From Pseudooceanicola aestuarii (lineage in GTDB: Bacteria > Pseudomonadota > Alphaproteobacteria > Rhodobacterales > Rhodobacteraceae), in assembly GCF_010614805.1 (NCBI RefSeq), contig NZ_JAAFZC010000002.1, forward strand, positions 434,001 to 498,000: a stretch of 64,000 bases of DNA, in the 5' to 3' direction. Below, piece after piece: positions 1-8,169 of the stretch. Position numbers and translations under genes: made by a program. The notes beneath the pieces are model-generated. The model was not told the DNA's origin. It saw only the letters and a list, made by a program, of their open reading frames with translations, and ran no database searches. Positions within the stretch are counted from its first letter, which is position 1. Each line of letters starts with the position of its first letter.

Positions 1-515
1 CGATCTGGCAGGCCATGGGCCTGGTGCCGCCACCCGGCCCCCTGGGCGCGCGCCACGATTTCACGATCGAGGACACGGATCTGATCCTGCGCCTTGCCCC
101 CGATGGCCAGGCTGCCACGCTTGAGGGGACGCTGGGCGCGCTGACCCCCGACCCGCACGAGGCCACGGCCCAGCTGCGCAAATTGCTGCGGCTGGGGCTG
201 GGGCTGGCCGGGTTCAACCGCGCCGCCCTTGTCCTTCCCGATGTCAATGGTGCCGATGCCGCAGGTGCGGCGGCACTGATGGCGCTGGCCGACCGTCGCC
301 CGGACCAGCCGCCCCTGCGGGTGACCGCGCAGGCGCGTATCGCCCCCGGCGATCCGCGCGCCGCCGTCGCCGCGCTGGAGGACATCCTGCAATGGCGCAG
401 CTTTGCCCGCGACGTGATCCCCGCCAGCGCCGAACCAGCTACAGCCGCCGCCCATCCTGCCAGCCCCGCCACACCGCCAGATAGCGGGGCGGATTTCGTC
501 ATCTTCCAACCCTGA
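1..515 (+). CDS. Probable CesT-like T3SS chaperone (5' end outside window)
   Basis: A small acidic protein with the general plan of class I type III chaperones (CesT/SycE fold). It has an alternating hydrophobic strand ending in LILRL, then a DG turn and LEGTLGAL, then a helix with paired leucines (LRKLLRLGLGLAGF). The reading frame is open to base 1, with codons before the first ATG at 15, so the gene probably starts outside the window; if ATG 15 is the start, the product is 166 residues. The C-terminal 40 residues are Ala/Pro-rich and look disordered. It precedes two SycD-like chaperone genes on the same strand. The assignment comes from pattern and context only; an unrelated small T3SS protein is possible. 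Confidence 0.45.
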   Translation, partial: IWQAMGLVPPPGPLGARHDFTIEDTDLILRLAPDGQAATLEGTLGALTPDPHEATAQLRKLLRLGLGLAGFNRAALVLPDVNGADAAGAAALMALADRRPDQPPLRVTAQARIAPGDPRAAVAALEDILQWRSFARDVIPASAEPATAAAHPASPATPPDSGADFVIFQP

Positions 516-610
516 GACCGCCCTGACATCCCGCCGCCGCGCAGGTGGCACCCTGGCCCTTTCAGCGGCCCCCGACGCGATCCTGCCCGCGCCCCCAACC
601 GGAGAGCCCC

Positions 611-1072
611 ATGACCACGACCCTGCCCCCCGCCGCCACCGAGGCGCTGACCGATCTGGCCCTGAACCCCATCCGTGACCGACTGGGTCTGAAGGATGGC
701 GATCTGAAAGGGGCCGCCTTGGCGGGCAAGCGCGCGCTGGACCAGGGGCAGGCGCTGGAAGCATTGAACATCTTTCGCACGCTGGTTCTGCTGGACCCGC
801 TGGCCATCGATCCCCAGATCGGCCTGGCGGAGGCCGCCCTGGCCGGCGGGCTGAACGAATTGGCGATGCAATGCGCCTCGGTCGTGGTGGCGCAGGCGCC
901 AAGGCGGGCGGAGGGCTACCTGCTCTCCGGCCGGGCGGCGATGGCCATGGGAGAGACGGACGTCGCACAGGAAGACCTGGCCGAGGCGCAGCGCCATGCC
1001 GAGGAGGCCGGTGCCACCGACCTGGCCGCCGAGGCGCGGAATTGCCTTGCCCGGCTGCAAGACGCTGTCTGA
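611..1072 (+). CDS. SycD/LcrH-like TPR chaperone (copy 1)
   Basis: A 153-residue helical protein with tandem TPR-like repeats: GQALEALNIFRTLVLLDP, then GLAEAALAGGLNELAMQCAS, then a third unit with YLLSGRAAMAMGETDVAQEDL. This is the architecture of class II chaperones (SycD/LcrH/IpgC), which hold the hydrophobic translocators in the cytoplasm before export. ATG 611 was preferred over an in-frame start at 545 because GGAGAG lies just upstream (601-606) and the extra N-terminus would be Pro/Arg-rich. The next gene is a second, more typical SycD-like protein. A YscY-like role is an alternative, because YscY is also a TPR chaperone encoded near sctV. Confidence 0.6.
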   Translation: MTTTLPPAATEALTDLALNPIRDRLGLKDGDLKGAALAGKRALDQGQALEALNIFRTLVLLDPLAIDPQIGLAEAALAGGLNELAMQCASVVVAQAPRRAEGYLLSGRAAMAMGETDVAQEDLAEAQRHAEEAGATDLAAEARNCLARLQDAV

Positions 1073-1088
1073 ACCGGACCGCACCGCG

Positions 1089-1655
1089 ATGACCCCGCCC
1101 CCGGACATTCCCCACCCCACTGCCGCCGCCCGCCAGCTGCCGTACAGCGATGAGACCTTGACGGCAATGCGCGCCGCCCTGGCCCGGCTTGAGGCCGAAG
1201 GCGGACGCGATTATCTGGCATTGCTCGACGGGATGCTGGACAGCGGATCGCTGCGCGCCGCCCTTGGCCTGCCCGAAGAAAGCGTCGATGCCCTTTATGC
1301 GCAGGCCTTTGCCCGGTTCAACGCCGGCGATGCCCGTGGCGCGCGGCAGGTATTCCAGGCGCTGTGCCTGCTGGCGCCGGAACGGGTGGATCATTGGCTG
1401 GGCTTTGGCATCTGCCTTGTCATGGATGGAGAGGAAACCGGCGCCGCCCTGGCCTTTGACGCAGCGGTCGACCTGGCTCCGGACGCGCCGGCACCACGCT
1501 ATCACCGGGCGGAATTGCTGTGCCGGGCCCGCCGCTGGGCGGAGGCCCGGCGCGATGTCGCCGCCTTTGCCGCGCTGGAAGACAGCCCCGCCCGCACCCG
1601 CCTGGCCGCCGAGGTGCAGCGCCTCGCGGCCCTGGTGGAGCATCACGGGGCATGA
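1089..1655 (+). CDS. SycD/LcrH-like translocator chaperone (copy 2)
   Basis: A 188-residue TPR protein that fits the LcrH/SycD pattern well. It has LYAQAFARFNAGDARGARQ, then VFQALCLLAPERVDHWLGFG, and a third repeat with APRYHRAELLCRARRWAEA; these correspond to the family pattern of LY, GKY-A, F-LC-LDP, WLG-G and P-P-FHAAEC. Such chaperones bind translocator chaperone-binding motifs in a concave TPR groove. The start at 1089 lies just after the stop of copy 1 (1072); the stop overlaps the next start as ATGA at 1652-1655, which implies translational coupling to the large protein downstream. That protein is therefore a likely client. Tandem divergent copies suggest one chaperone per client or a heterodimer. 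Confidence 0.7.
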   Translation: MTPPPDIPHPTAAARQLPYSDETLTAMRAALARLEAEGGRDYLALLDGMLDSGSLRAALGLPEESVDALYAQAFARFNAGDARGARQVFQALCLLAPERVDHWLGFGICLVMDGEETGAALAFDAAVDLAPDAPAPRYHRAELLCRARRWAEARRDVAAFAALEDSPARTRLAAEVQRLAALVEHHGA

Positions 1656-3928
1656 GCCTGGGCAGCGGCGGCGTTCTCGCCATGCTGAACAGCCTGACCG
1701 CGGCGGAGATCGCCAAACGGTTCAACACGGCCGACCCGGTGCTGACCCCGACCACCGCCCAGCCCACGCCCGTCCCGGCCCCGCAGGCGCCCGATGCGCA
1801 GCTTTACGGCGCCCGGGCGGGTGCGGCCGGCCCCTATGCGGACGGGACGGCTCCGGCCCCCTTCGGCCCCAACGGCCCGCACTCCTCCCCGTCCCGTCCG
1901 GCGACACCGGCGCAGGACGCCGGCAGCCCGGAAACCCTCCGCCAGGAAGCCGTCCGCAGAGAGAGCACTGGTCAGCCAAGTGGCAGTCGGGCTGCGGTCG
2001 GTCCGGGCGCCAGCGCCGCGGGTGGCTCGGGTCAAGGGGCTACGCCCATGGCGCCGGGTGCCGCGACGCCGGGGCGCATCGGTCAGGGCGCGTTTGGGCA
2101 AGGTCAGCTGCCTGCCCACCTCGCCACCGGTGCAATTGCGCCGGGCGCCACCCCACCGATCGCGACACCGGCCGGGCCGACCCTGCCCGGCCGGGGCATG
2201 CCCCCTGCCGGCAGCGCGACGAAAGGGGCGTCGACATCTCCCCCCGGCTCGCCGACCCAGACCCCGGCCCCGATTCCGACACCGCCAGCGCGCCAACACC
2301 TCACCGGACAGGGCCAACAAGGCGCCGGGCAAAGCGCGCCGGGACCAGCTGGAACGGGACAATCCGGTCCCACGGCCGCCCCACTTCCACCCGGCGCATT
2401 CGGTCCTGCCGTGTCCGCCCCGCCGCGTGGCCCTGATCCGGCCCCCTTGCCGGGCAATCCGACCTCCGCCGCAGCCGCTTCCGGCACGGGCACTGCCGCC
2501 TCTGGCCCCGGCACGGCAGCTCTGCCACGCGGGTCAGCAACGGGCTTTGCAGGACCCACGCCGGGCGGGGCAACCTTGCATCCGCAGACACCGGCTGCGC
2601 CTTCGTCGAACGGGCCGCTCTCTTTCGGCACCGGCGATCCCGGCGGGCAGCTTTCCCGTGCTGCCGCCGCAGGCCCCGCCATCGGTCCACCCCTGGCGGG
2701 TTCCGGGGGAACACATCCCGCCATGACCGGCAGCCACGGTCCGGCCAGCGCGCGCTCCGAAGCGCCTGCGCAGGGGTTCGCTGTCCGCGCCGCCGATCCA
2801 CCGCACGGCTCCCCCAGGGGACAGCCTCCTGTGACCACCTCGCCGGGGCAGGGCTCCTCTCTGGACAGCAGGCCGGTCACGCCGCCCCAGCCCGGTCGTG
2901 CGCAGCCGGGCCCCGCCCTGCCCTCCGGCAACGTCGCTCCCCCCAGCACGGCCCCAGGTTCCGGTCCGGCAGCGACCTCAGCTCCGCCGCTGGACGCAAC
3001 TGTCCGACCACAGGGGGCATGGACGGGCGCGAATCTGGCGACCCTCACCCCGCCCCGTCTCGTCCATGCGCCGGGGACAGGCACGCCGCCATCGGGAGGA
3101 CCGGGCGCGGCGCCCAACCCGGCGCATTCCTCCGGCCTTGCCGCCGGCGCTGGACCGCAGCCGACACCGCCCGGCACGCGTGCAGCCGCCCCCGTTCAGG
3201 GGACGGCGCCGGCACGGCCATTCCCATCGGCGGGCACGGCGGCGAGATCCCCGAACACCCCCCCCCTGCCAAGCGGCGTCGCAGGGGAACGACCGGGACA
3301 GCCGATAGCGGCCATCACGAGCAACGGACCGCCCCCCCTCGCGCCCGACATGCTGAGCGCCAGTGCCGGAGATGCGATCCTGCGGGGCGGAGAAACCGGA
3401 CGCGCCGCCGCCCTGCCCCCGGCCGCGTCCCTGCCCCCGGCCCTCGGCACGGCGTTGCAGATCCTCGCCACGGCGGAGGCCACGGGCCTCACCCCGCCCC
3501 CTGGCGGAGCGGATGCCCGTGGCACGGCCAACCTGGTGATCTTCAACGCGGCAATGCTGCCGGGCTGGCCCTATCCCACCGCCTTTGCCCGCGACGGGGC
3601 GCCGGGGAGCAAGGCTGTGTTGCAACAGGTGGGCGCCACGCTGGCTGCCATGTCTCCCGAGGAAATGGCCGAATACCTGGCCAAGGTTGGCGCGGGCTTT
3701 GCCCTGGTCCGGCGTCTGCGCAAGGAGATGGAGACCATCGCCGCCGAGGAACGGCACAGCCTCCTGGGCCTGTTCGCGCTGCTCAGCCAGGCGGTGAACG
3801 ACGTGCTGGCGGGCTTTGCCGCCTCTACCCTCTTCAGTGCCGAGGAAGCCGCCGAGATGGAGGCGGTGCGCAATGGTGGCATCGCGGGGCGCAAAGCCAG
3901 CGCCAGCCGTCAGCGCCTGCCGATCTGA
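1652..3928 (+). CDS. Large Pro/Gly/Ala-rich protein, candidate T3SS substrate
   Basis: A 758-residue protein with three parts. The first 30 residues include MLNSLTAAEIAKRF, an amphipathic stretch that could carry an export signal. Residues of about 30-610 are low complexity, almost entirely Pro, Gly, Ala, Thr and Ser, and predicted disordered. The last 132 residues (627-758) form a compact, mostly helical domain beginning NLVIFNAAMLPGWPYPTAF, with a charged helix around LVRRLRKEMETIAAEE and a hydrophobic helix LLGLFALLSQAVNDVLAGFA. The start overlaps the stop of the SycD-like chaperone (ATGA). No family is recognised. Position suggests a secreted translocator- or effector-like substrate; a ruler or regulator is possible. 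Its 3' end overlaps a convergent gene by 19 bp. Confidence 0.6.
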   Translation: MSLGSGGVLAMLNSLTAAEIAKRFNTADPVLTPTTAQPTPVPAPQAPDAQLYGARAGAAGPYADGTAPAPFGPNGPHSSPSRPATPAQDAGSPETLRQEAVRRESTGQPSGSRAAVGPGASAAGGSGQGATPMAPGAATPGRIGQGAFGQGQLPAHLATGAIAPGATPPIATPAGPTLPGRGMPPAGSATKGASTSPPGSPTQTPAPIPTPPARQHLTGQGQQGAGQSAPGPAGTGQSGPTAAPLPPGAFGPAVSAPPRGPDPAPLPGNPTSAAAASGTGTAASGPGTAALPRGSATGFAGPTPGGATLHPQTPAAPSSNGPLSFGTGDPGGQLSRAAAAGPAIGPPLAGSGGTHPAMTGSHGPASARSEAPAQGFAVRAADPPHGSPRGQPPVTTSPGQGSSLDSRPVTPPQPGRAQPGPALPSGNVAPPSTAPGSGPAATSAPPLDATVRPQGAWTGANLATLTPPRLVHAPGTGTPPSGGPGAAPNPAHSSGLAAGAGPQPTPPGTRAAAPVQGTAPARPFPSAGTAARSPNTPPLPSGVAGERPGQPIAAITSNGPPPLAPDMLSASAGDAILRGGETGRAAALPPAASLPPALGTALQILATAEATGLTPPPGGADARGTANLVIFNAAMLPGWPYPTAFARDGAPGSKAVLQQVGATLAAMSPEEMAEYLAKVGAGFALVRRLRKEMETIAAEERHSLLGLFALLSQAVNDVLAGFAASTLFSAEEAAEMEAVRNGGIAGRKASASRQRLPI

Positions 3929-4629
3929 CCCCTGCGGCCGCGCCGGTAGATCACCGCCAGCCCCAGCCCGCCAAGCGCCAGGCAGGCCAGGTTCCCGCCC
4001 AGCTGCAACAGCCCCACCAGATCGCGCAGCGCGTGGCGGCGCGGGGGGGGCGGCGGGGAATTGTCCGGACCACGCCCCGCCGCGGCCCCCAGGAATCGCC
4101 GCAGCACGGCCACGAACCCCGCGCGGCTGCGCACGCCGTCCAGCGCGGCCAGGTATTCGGGCGCCCATCCGGATCCATCCAGGTCACGCAGCGCCTGGGG
4201 GACCGTGATCTCGCGCAGGACCATCCCGGCACGGTCCGCCGACGCGCGGACCTGCGCATGGTACGCCGGATCATGCAGGTAGAGCGTCGCACCCCCGTCG
4301 CCCGCAGCTGCGACCAGCCCCGCCGGATCGACAGGTTGGTCACTGCCGGCGATGAACACGCCATCGCGGCGCAGGTCAAGCAAGAGGCGACCGGGCTCCC
4401 CCGGCAGTGCCATGCGGGACAGCAGGGTCACCCCCTCTGCCCCCGAGAGAGGCGCGGCCCGGTAGATCGGCAGGGACATGTCAGCGGATTGGACACCGGA
4501 TCGTTCCGGGGATTGATCAACCGGCGCACGCGACAGGACCAGCAGGATCACGATCACCACGCACAGCAGGTTCGCCCCGATATCGGCCAACCATCGACCC
4601 AACGGCGCATCGGCCGTGCCGGTCATCAT
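3910..4629 (-). CDS. ExbD-like membrane protein B in the sctV operon
   Basis: A 239-residue protein with an N-terminal membrane helix, LADIGANLLCVVIVILLVL, whose Asp (residue 16) sits at the start of the helix, as the functional Asp does in ExbD/TolR/MotB. A periplasmic domain follows, with alternating strands and helices and a Pro-rich linker (about 190-197). A second membrane helix lies near the C-terminus (LVGLLQLGGNLACLALGG) with a basic tail. The start codon overlaps the previous stop (ATGATGA at 4629-4624); a start one codon in is equally possible. It is last in the sctV-linked operon. Assignment to the ExbD group is by helix pattern and by its ExbB-like neighbour, and is an inference. 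The stop overlaps the convergent large protein gene. Confidence 0.5.
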   Translation of the reverse strand: MMTGTADAPLGRWLADIGANLLCVVIVILLVLSRAPVDQSPERSGVQSADMSLPIYRAAPLSGAEGVTLLSRMALPGEPGRLLLDLRRDGVFIAGSDQPVDPAGLVAAAGDGGATLYLHDPAYHAQVRASADRAGMVLREITVPQALRDLDGSGWAPEYLAALDGVRSRAGFVAVLRRFLGAAAGRGPDNSPPPPPRRHALRDLVGLLQLGGNLACLALGGLGLAVIYRRGRRGQIGRR

Positions 4630-5093
4630 GGCGCACCCCGGCACAGGATCTTTCCGCCCTGCCAGCGCAGCGTTGCGCAGGAGACGGTCAGCCGCACCCG
4701 GTCGATCCGCGCGACACCTGCTGCCGCCAGAGCGGGTTCGGCTAGAAACGCGCTTTCGCCGCCATCGGGGGTGATGATCAGCAGCGGCACGCCGTCCAGC
4801 CCTGCGGCCCATCTGGCGAGTGGGCCGGCACCGATCCGGTCCAGCGGCAGGTGGACCGGAGGTGCATCGGGCACGGTCATGTCCAGACCCGTCGCCCGCG
4901 CCAGCAGCGCGGGCCGGGACATCTCCGCCACGGGGCTGACCGCAGCGCCCCGCGTCACCGGCGTGGCGGCACGCAGGGCCAGGTCGCGCAGCGGCGCGAA
5001 CACCAGCACGGCAAGGATCAGCAGGATGGCCGACACGCCGAAAAACAGGTCCGAAGCAATCAGCGCCGGATCGCCTTGCGACCTGTCGGTCAA
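4626..5093 (-). CDS. ExbD-like membrane protein A in the sctV operon
   Basis: A 155-residue protein with a short cytoplasmic N-terminus, one membrane helix (ASDLFFGVSAILLILAVLVF, Asp15 at its beginning) and a periplasmic domain of about 115 residues with strand-rich ends. This is the size and plan of ExbD/TolR subunits (about 140 residues), although the periplasmic part has no clear ExbD sequence match and carries two Cys (in SCATL and ILCRG). It starts 3 bp inside the ExbB-like gene and overlaps the next gene by 4 bp, so the three are translationally coupled. In ExbB-ExbD complexes the Asp carries protons through the channel; whether that applies here is inferred. Confidence 0.5.
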   Translation of the reverse strand: MTDRSQGDPALIASDLFFGVSAILLILAVLVFAPLRDLALRAATPVTRGAAVSPVAEMSRPALLARATGLDMTVPDAPPVHLPLDRIGAGPLARWAAGLDGVPLLIITPDGGESAFLAEPALAAAGVARIDRVRLTVSCATLRWQGGKILCRGAP

Positions 5094-5908
5094 GGATCCT
5101 CACCCGTGAGGGCATCCCCCAGCAGGGCCAGCAGGAATCCTGCGCTCACCGCTGCCAGCAGGCCGATCAACGTCGTCTCGAACGCCGTCGCAAGCCCGGA
5201 AAGCAAGGGCGACAGATCGGCCTCCCCCGCCGGTGTGGCGAAGACATCCGGCAGTCCGTCCAGCGCCCGCATGATCCCCAGGATCGTGCCGGTGAACCCC
5301 AACAGCGGCAGCAATCCGATCAGCGCCCGCAGAAATCGGTCCAGACGCGGGGTCAGCGCCCTGTCTGCCAGGGTCAGCAGAAGACCGGCCAGGATCACCG
5401 CGGCCAGCAGCACCAACGCGGCGTGGATCGGCGTCCGGGTCAGGATCTGCGCAGGCAGGCCCGCCATGGCCAGACCACTCAACAGCAGGGCGAACAGCGC
5501 CGCGCCGGTCGGAAACCACGGGGCGGGGCCGGGGCCGCGCCCCTCGGCCCCGGCCATCAGGATCAGGGCCAGCCCGGCGGCAATGGCACATAGCAGGATC
5601 GGCCAGGCCTGCATCGCGTCCAGGTTCGGTGCGCCGGCCGGTCCCGCGCCCTGTGCGACCACCGCCGGGCGCAACACCATCAGCAGGACCGCCAGCACCG
5701 GCGCCACGGCCAGGATTCCTCCGGCCATCCGCCACAGCACATTCGGACGCGGTGCCACCAACAGGAATAGCGGCGGGGCCAGGAAGGCACCGCCCAGCCC
5801 CGACAGCCACGGCGCGCCCACCGGCCCCAGCAGCCCCGCCAATTGCCCGATCCAGAACAACGCGGCGGCGGCAGCGGCCAGAACAAGCGCGGGACCACGG
5901 CCCGTCAT
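5090..5908 (-). CDS. MotA/TolQ/ExbB-like proton-channel family protein
   Basis: A 272-residue, very hydrophobic protein with about seven or eight predicted membrane helices. The last two carry the MotA/TolQ/ExbB signature: LLPLLGFTGTILGIMRALDG (199-218), corresponding to the family's lP-lGLlGTv-Gmi-aF, and LSGLATAFETTLIGLLAAV (236-254), corresponding to gI-AL-tTa-GL. ExbB and TolQ have three helices; the extra N-terminal ones make this an expanded variant. The start overlaps the sctV stop as ATGA (5908-5905), so it is co-translated with the export gate. ExbB-type subunits form a pentamer around ExbD helices and convert proton flow into mechanical work. A role in energising or gating secretion is an inference. 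Confidence 0.65.
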   Translation of the reverse strand: MTGRGPALVLAAAAAALFWIGQLAGLLGPVGAPWLSGLGGAFLAPPLFLLVAPRPNVLWRMAGGILAVAPVLAVLLMVLRPAVVAQGAGPAGAPNLDAMQAWPILLCAIAAGLALILMAGAEGRGPGPAPWFPTGAALFALLLSGLAMAGLPAQILTRTPIHAALVLLAAVILAGLLLTLADRALTPRLDRFLRALIGLLPLLGFTGTILGIMRALDGLPDVFATPAGEADLSPLLSGLATAFETTLIGLLAAVSAGFLLALLGDALTGEDP

Positions 5909-8043
5909 CGCAGCTCGATCCGTTCCAGGGGCTGGATGTTCACCTGCGGCGACAGTTCCTGAAAGGACAGGATCGCCAGCTCGGGGAAATCCCGTTCAAC
6001 GATCTTGCGGAAGAACCGGCGGATGTCCATCGGCGCCAGCACCACGGGTTTCAGCGCATGGCGGCTGAAATCCCCGACCGAGGTCTGCAACGCCGCGATC
6101 AGCCGTTTGTGCACATCCGGTGAGAGCGCCAGGTAGCTGGCACCGGAGGTCTGGCGAATGGCGCCCCGCACCTCGTCCTCGATGCTTTTCGACAGCAGAT
6201 AGGCCGAGATGATGTTCTGCCCGCCCGAGAATTTATGCGTGATATAGCGGTTCAGGGCAGACCGGACATGTTCCGTCAGCAGGATCGGATCTTTCTCCCG
6301 CTGGCCCCATTCCACCAGCGCCTCCAGGATGGTGCGCATGTCGCGGATGGAGATTTCCTCGCTCACCAGCCGTTGCAGCACGTCGGCGATGGTGATCACC
6401 GGCAAGGTGCGCGTGACCTCGCGGACCAGTTCGGCGAAATTCTGTTCCATCTGGTTCATCAGGTACATCGTCTCCTGCACCCCGATGAATTCACCCGCGT
6501 GGTCCTTCAGCGTATGGGCCAGGTGAAAGGTCAGCATCGACGGCAGGGTCATCATCTGGATGCCCGCCTTGCGGAGCGTCGTCTCATGCTTGCCCGCCAC
6601 CCACAGGGAGGGGGTGTTGGGCAGGAAGTCCTCTCCGCGCTCGAATGGGATCTCGAACATCTGAAGGTTCTGTTCCGTCTCCCGCACCATCAGCGATCCG
6701 GGACGGGATTTGCCTTGCGCCACGGGGATCTCGTTCACCAGAATGCGATATTCATCCGCCTCCAGCGTGTCGTTCAAACGCAGATGAACACCGGGAAAAG
6801 GCACGCCAAGATCGAAGTAGAGCGCGCGCCGCACCTTCGCGACTTCGGAATCCAGCCGGCGCGGTTCGATGTAATTCCGCACGGAGGAGGAGATATCGAC
6901 GATCAGCGGCACGGTCAGGGCAAAGGTGACCGGTTCGACCTCCTCGATCGGTTCGATTTCTCCGTCCTTGGGAAAACTGGGCATTTCCAGCTGCGGCCGC
7001 GCGGCGGCGGCCAGCGCGGGCATCTGGCTGCTGCCCTGGGCCTCGGCAGCGGTGCGGCGCGAGCTCATCAGGAAATAGCCGCCGACACCTGTCAGCACGG
7101 CCAATACCAGAAAGACCGTCGTCGGAAATCCGGGGATCAGGGCAAACCCCACCAGAATACCCGAGGCGATCAGCAAAGCCTTGGGTTCGTTCACCAGCTG
7201 CTTTGCGATGTCCGATCCGAGGTTGTCGTTTTCCTCGGAACTCACGCGGGTGACGATGAACCCGGCGGTAATGGAGATGAACAGCGCCGGGATCTGACTG
7301 ACCAGCCCGTCGCCGATGGTCAGGATGGCGAACCGCGACAGCGCCTCGTTCGTGGTCATGCCCAGTTGGGTGGTGCCGACGATGATGCCGCCGATGATGT
7401 TGACGAAGATGATGATCAGCCCGGCGATGGCATCGCCCTTGACGAATTTCATCGCCCCGTCCATCGCGCCGTACAGCTGGCTTTCCTTCTCCAGCTTGCC
7501 GCGCCGCTTCTTCGCCTCCTTCATGTCGATCATGCCGGCGCGCATGTCGCTGTCGATCGACATCTGTTTGCCGGGCATGGCATCCAGCGAGAACCGCGCC
7601 GACACTTCCGCCACCCGTTCCGACCCCTTGGTGATCACCAGAAAGTTCACGATGGTCAGGATCAGGAAGATCACCGCCCCCACCACCAGGTTCCCGGCAA
7701 CGACGAAATTGCCGAAGGTTTCGACAATCGCGCCCGCATCGGCCTGCAACAGGATCAACCGTGTGGTGGTGATCGACAGCGCCAGGCGGAACAGCGTGGT
7801 CAGCAGCAGAATGGAGGGAAAGGCCGAGAACGCGACCACCTCGGACAGGTAGATCGCCACCATCAGCAGGATCGCCGCAATGCAGAGATTGATGCCGATC
7901 AGCACGTCCACCAACTGCGTCGGCAGCGGCAGGATCATCATGAAGACGATGCAGATCAGAAGGAACGCCAGGATCACGTCGTTCCGCTTGGACAGGGTGG
8001 TCAGGATCTTCTGCATGACTTCCGTTCGCGCTGACATCCGCAA
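5905..8043 (-). CDS. sctV: SctV, major T3SS export gate protein
   Basis: A 712-residue member of the FHIPEP (FlhA/YscV/LcrD) family. Eight N-terminal membrane helices are followed by a cytoplasmic domain from about 340 that forms a nonameric ring docking substrate-chaperone complexes. Family blocks seen are RLALSITTTRLIL (86-98), the FHIPEP-like loop RFSLDAMPGKQMSID (150-164), YGAMDGAMKFVKGDAIAG (191-208) and GDGLVSQIPAL (244-254). It groups with injectisome proteins and not FlhA because of the surrounding sct genes; no flagellar genes are present. It is divergent from the sctI operon and heads the operon with the ExbB/ExbD-like genes. The start is ATG 8043; ATG 8037 is also possible. Confidence 0.95.
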   Translation of the reverse strand: MRMSARTEVMQKILTTLSKRNDVILAFLLICIVFMMILPLPTQLVDVLIGINLCIAAILLMVAIYLSEVVAFSAFPSILLLTTLFRLALSITTTRLILLQADAGAIVETFGNFVVAGNLVVGAVIFLILTIVNFLVITKGSERVAEVSARFSLDAMPGKQMSIDSDMRAGMIDMKEAKKRRGKLEKESQLYGAMDGAMKFVKGDAIAGLIIIFVNIIGGIIVGTTQLGMTTNEALSRFAILTIGDGLVSQIPALFISITAGFIVTRVSSEENDNLGSDIAKQLVNEPKALLIASGILVGFALIPGFPTTVFLVLAVLTGVGGYFLMSSRRTAAEAQGSSQMPALAAAARPQLEMPSFPKDGEIEPIEEVEPVTFALTVPLIVDISSSVRNYIEPRRLDSEVAKVRRALYFDLGVPFPGVHLRLNDTLEADEYRILVNEIPVAQGKSRPGSLMVRETEQNLQMFEIPFERGEDFLPNTPSLWVAGKHETTLRKAGIQMMTLPSMLTFHLAHTLKDHAGEFIGVQETMYLMNQMEQNFAELVREVTRTLPVITIADVLQRLVSEEISIRDMRTILEALVEWGQREKDPILLTEHVRSALNRYITHKFSGGQNIISAYLLSKSIEDEVRGAIRQTSGASYLALSPDVHKRLIAALQTSVGDFSRHALKPVVLAPMDIRRFFRKIVERDFPELAILSFQELSPQVNIQPLERIELR

Positions 8044-8169
8044 CGATCCGCGAAGCCGCCCTCGAAGATCAGATCCCGAGGTAGCAGCCCGGCATGGCGC
8101 AGGGTGTGACAGAAGTCATTGGCCGGTTTCGGGTTTCATGCACAATGCCCGGACAAGGCCGGGGGACGC
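8044..8169. promoter_or_regulatory. Divergent intergenic region between sctV and the sctI operon
   Basis: These 126 bp separate the divergent sctV operon and the core operon beginning at 8170, so promoters for both probably lie here. No convincing -35/-10 pair, -24/-12 element or regulator palindrome could be picked out by eye. The span is assigned from gene orientation alone. Confidence 0.4.

Noticed and set aside
2104..3177. 357-residue open frame opposite the Pro-rich gene
   Set aside because: Its Gly/Pro/Ala-rich sequence is the expected complement of a Pro/Gly/Ala-rich gene; the + strand frame is coupled to an upstream chaperone gene.
6235..8034. 599-residue open frame on the + strand opposite sctV
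   Set aside because: Composition is rich in His, Asp, Gln and Arg with no domains; it mirrors the conserved SctV frame and is a GC-bias shadow.
5905..8043. Reading the FHIPEP protein as flagellar FlhA
   Set aside because: There are no flagellar genes here and the neighbours are SctI to SctU, so SctV is the better name.
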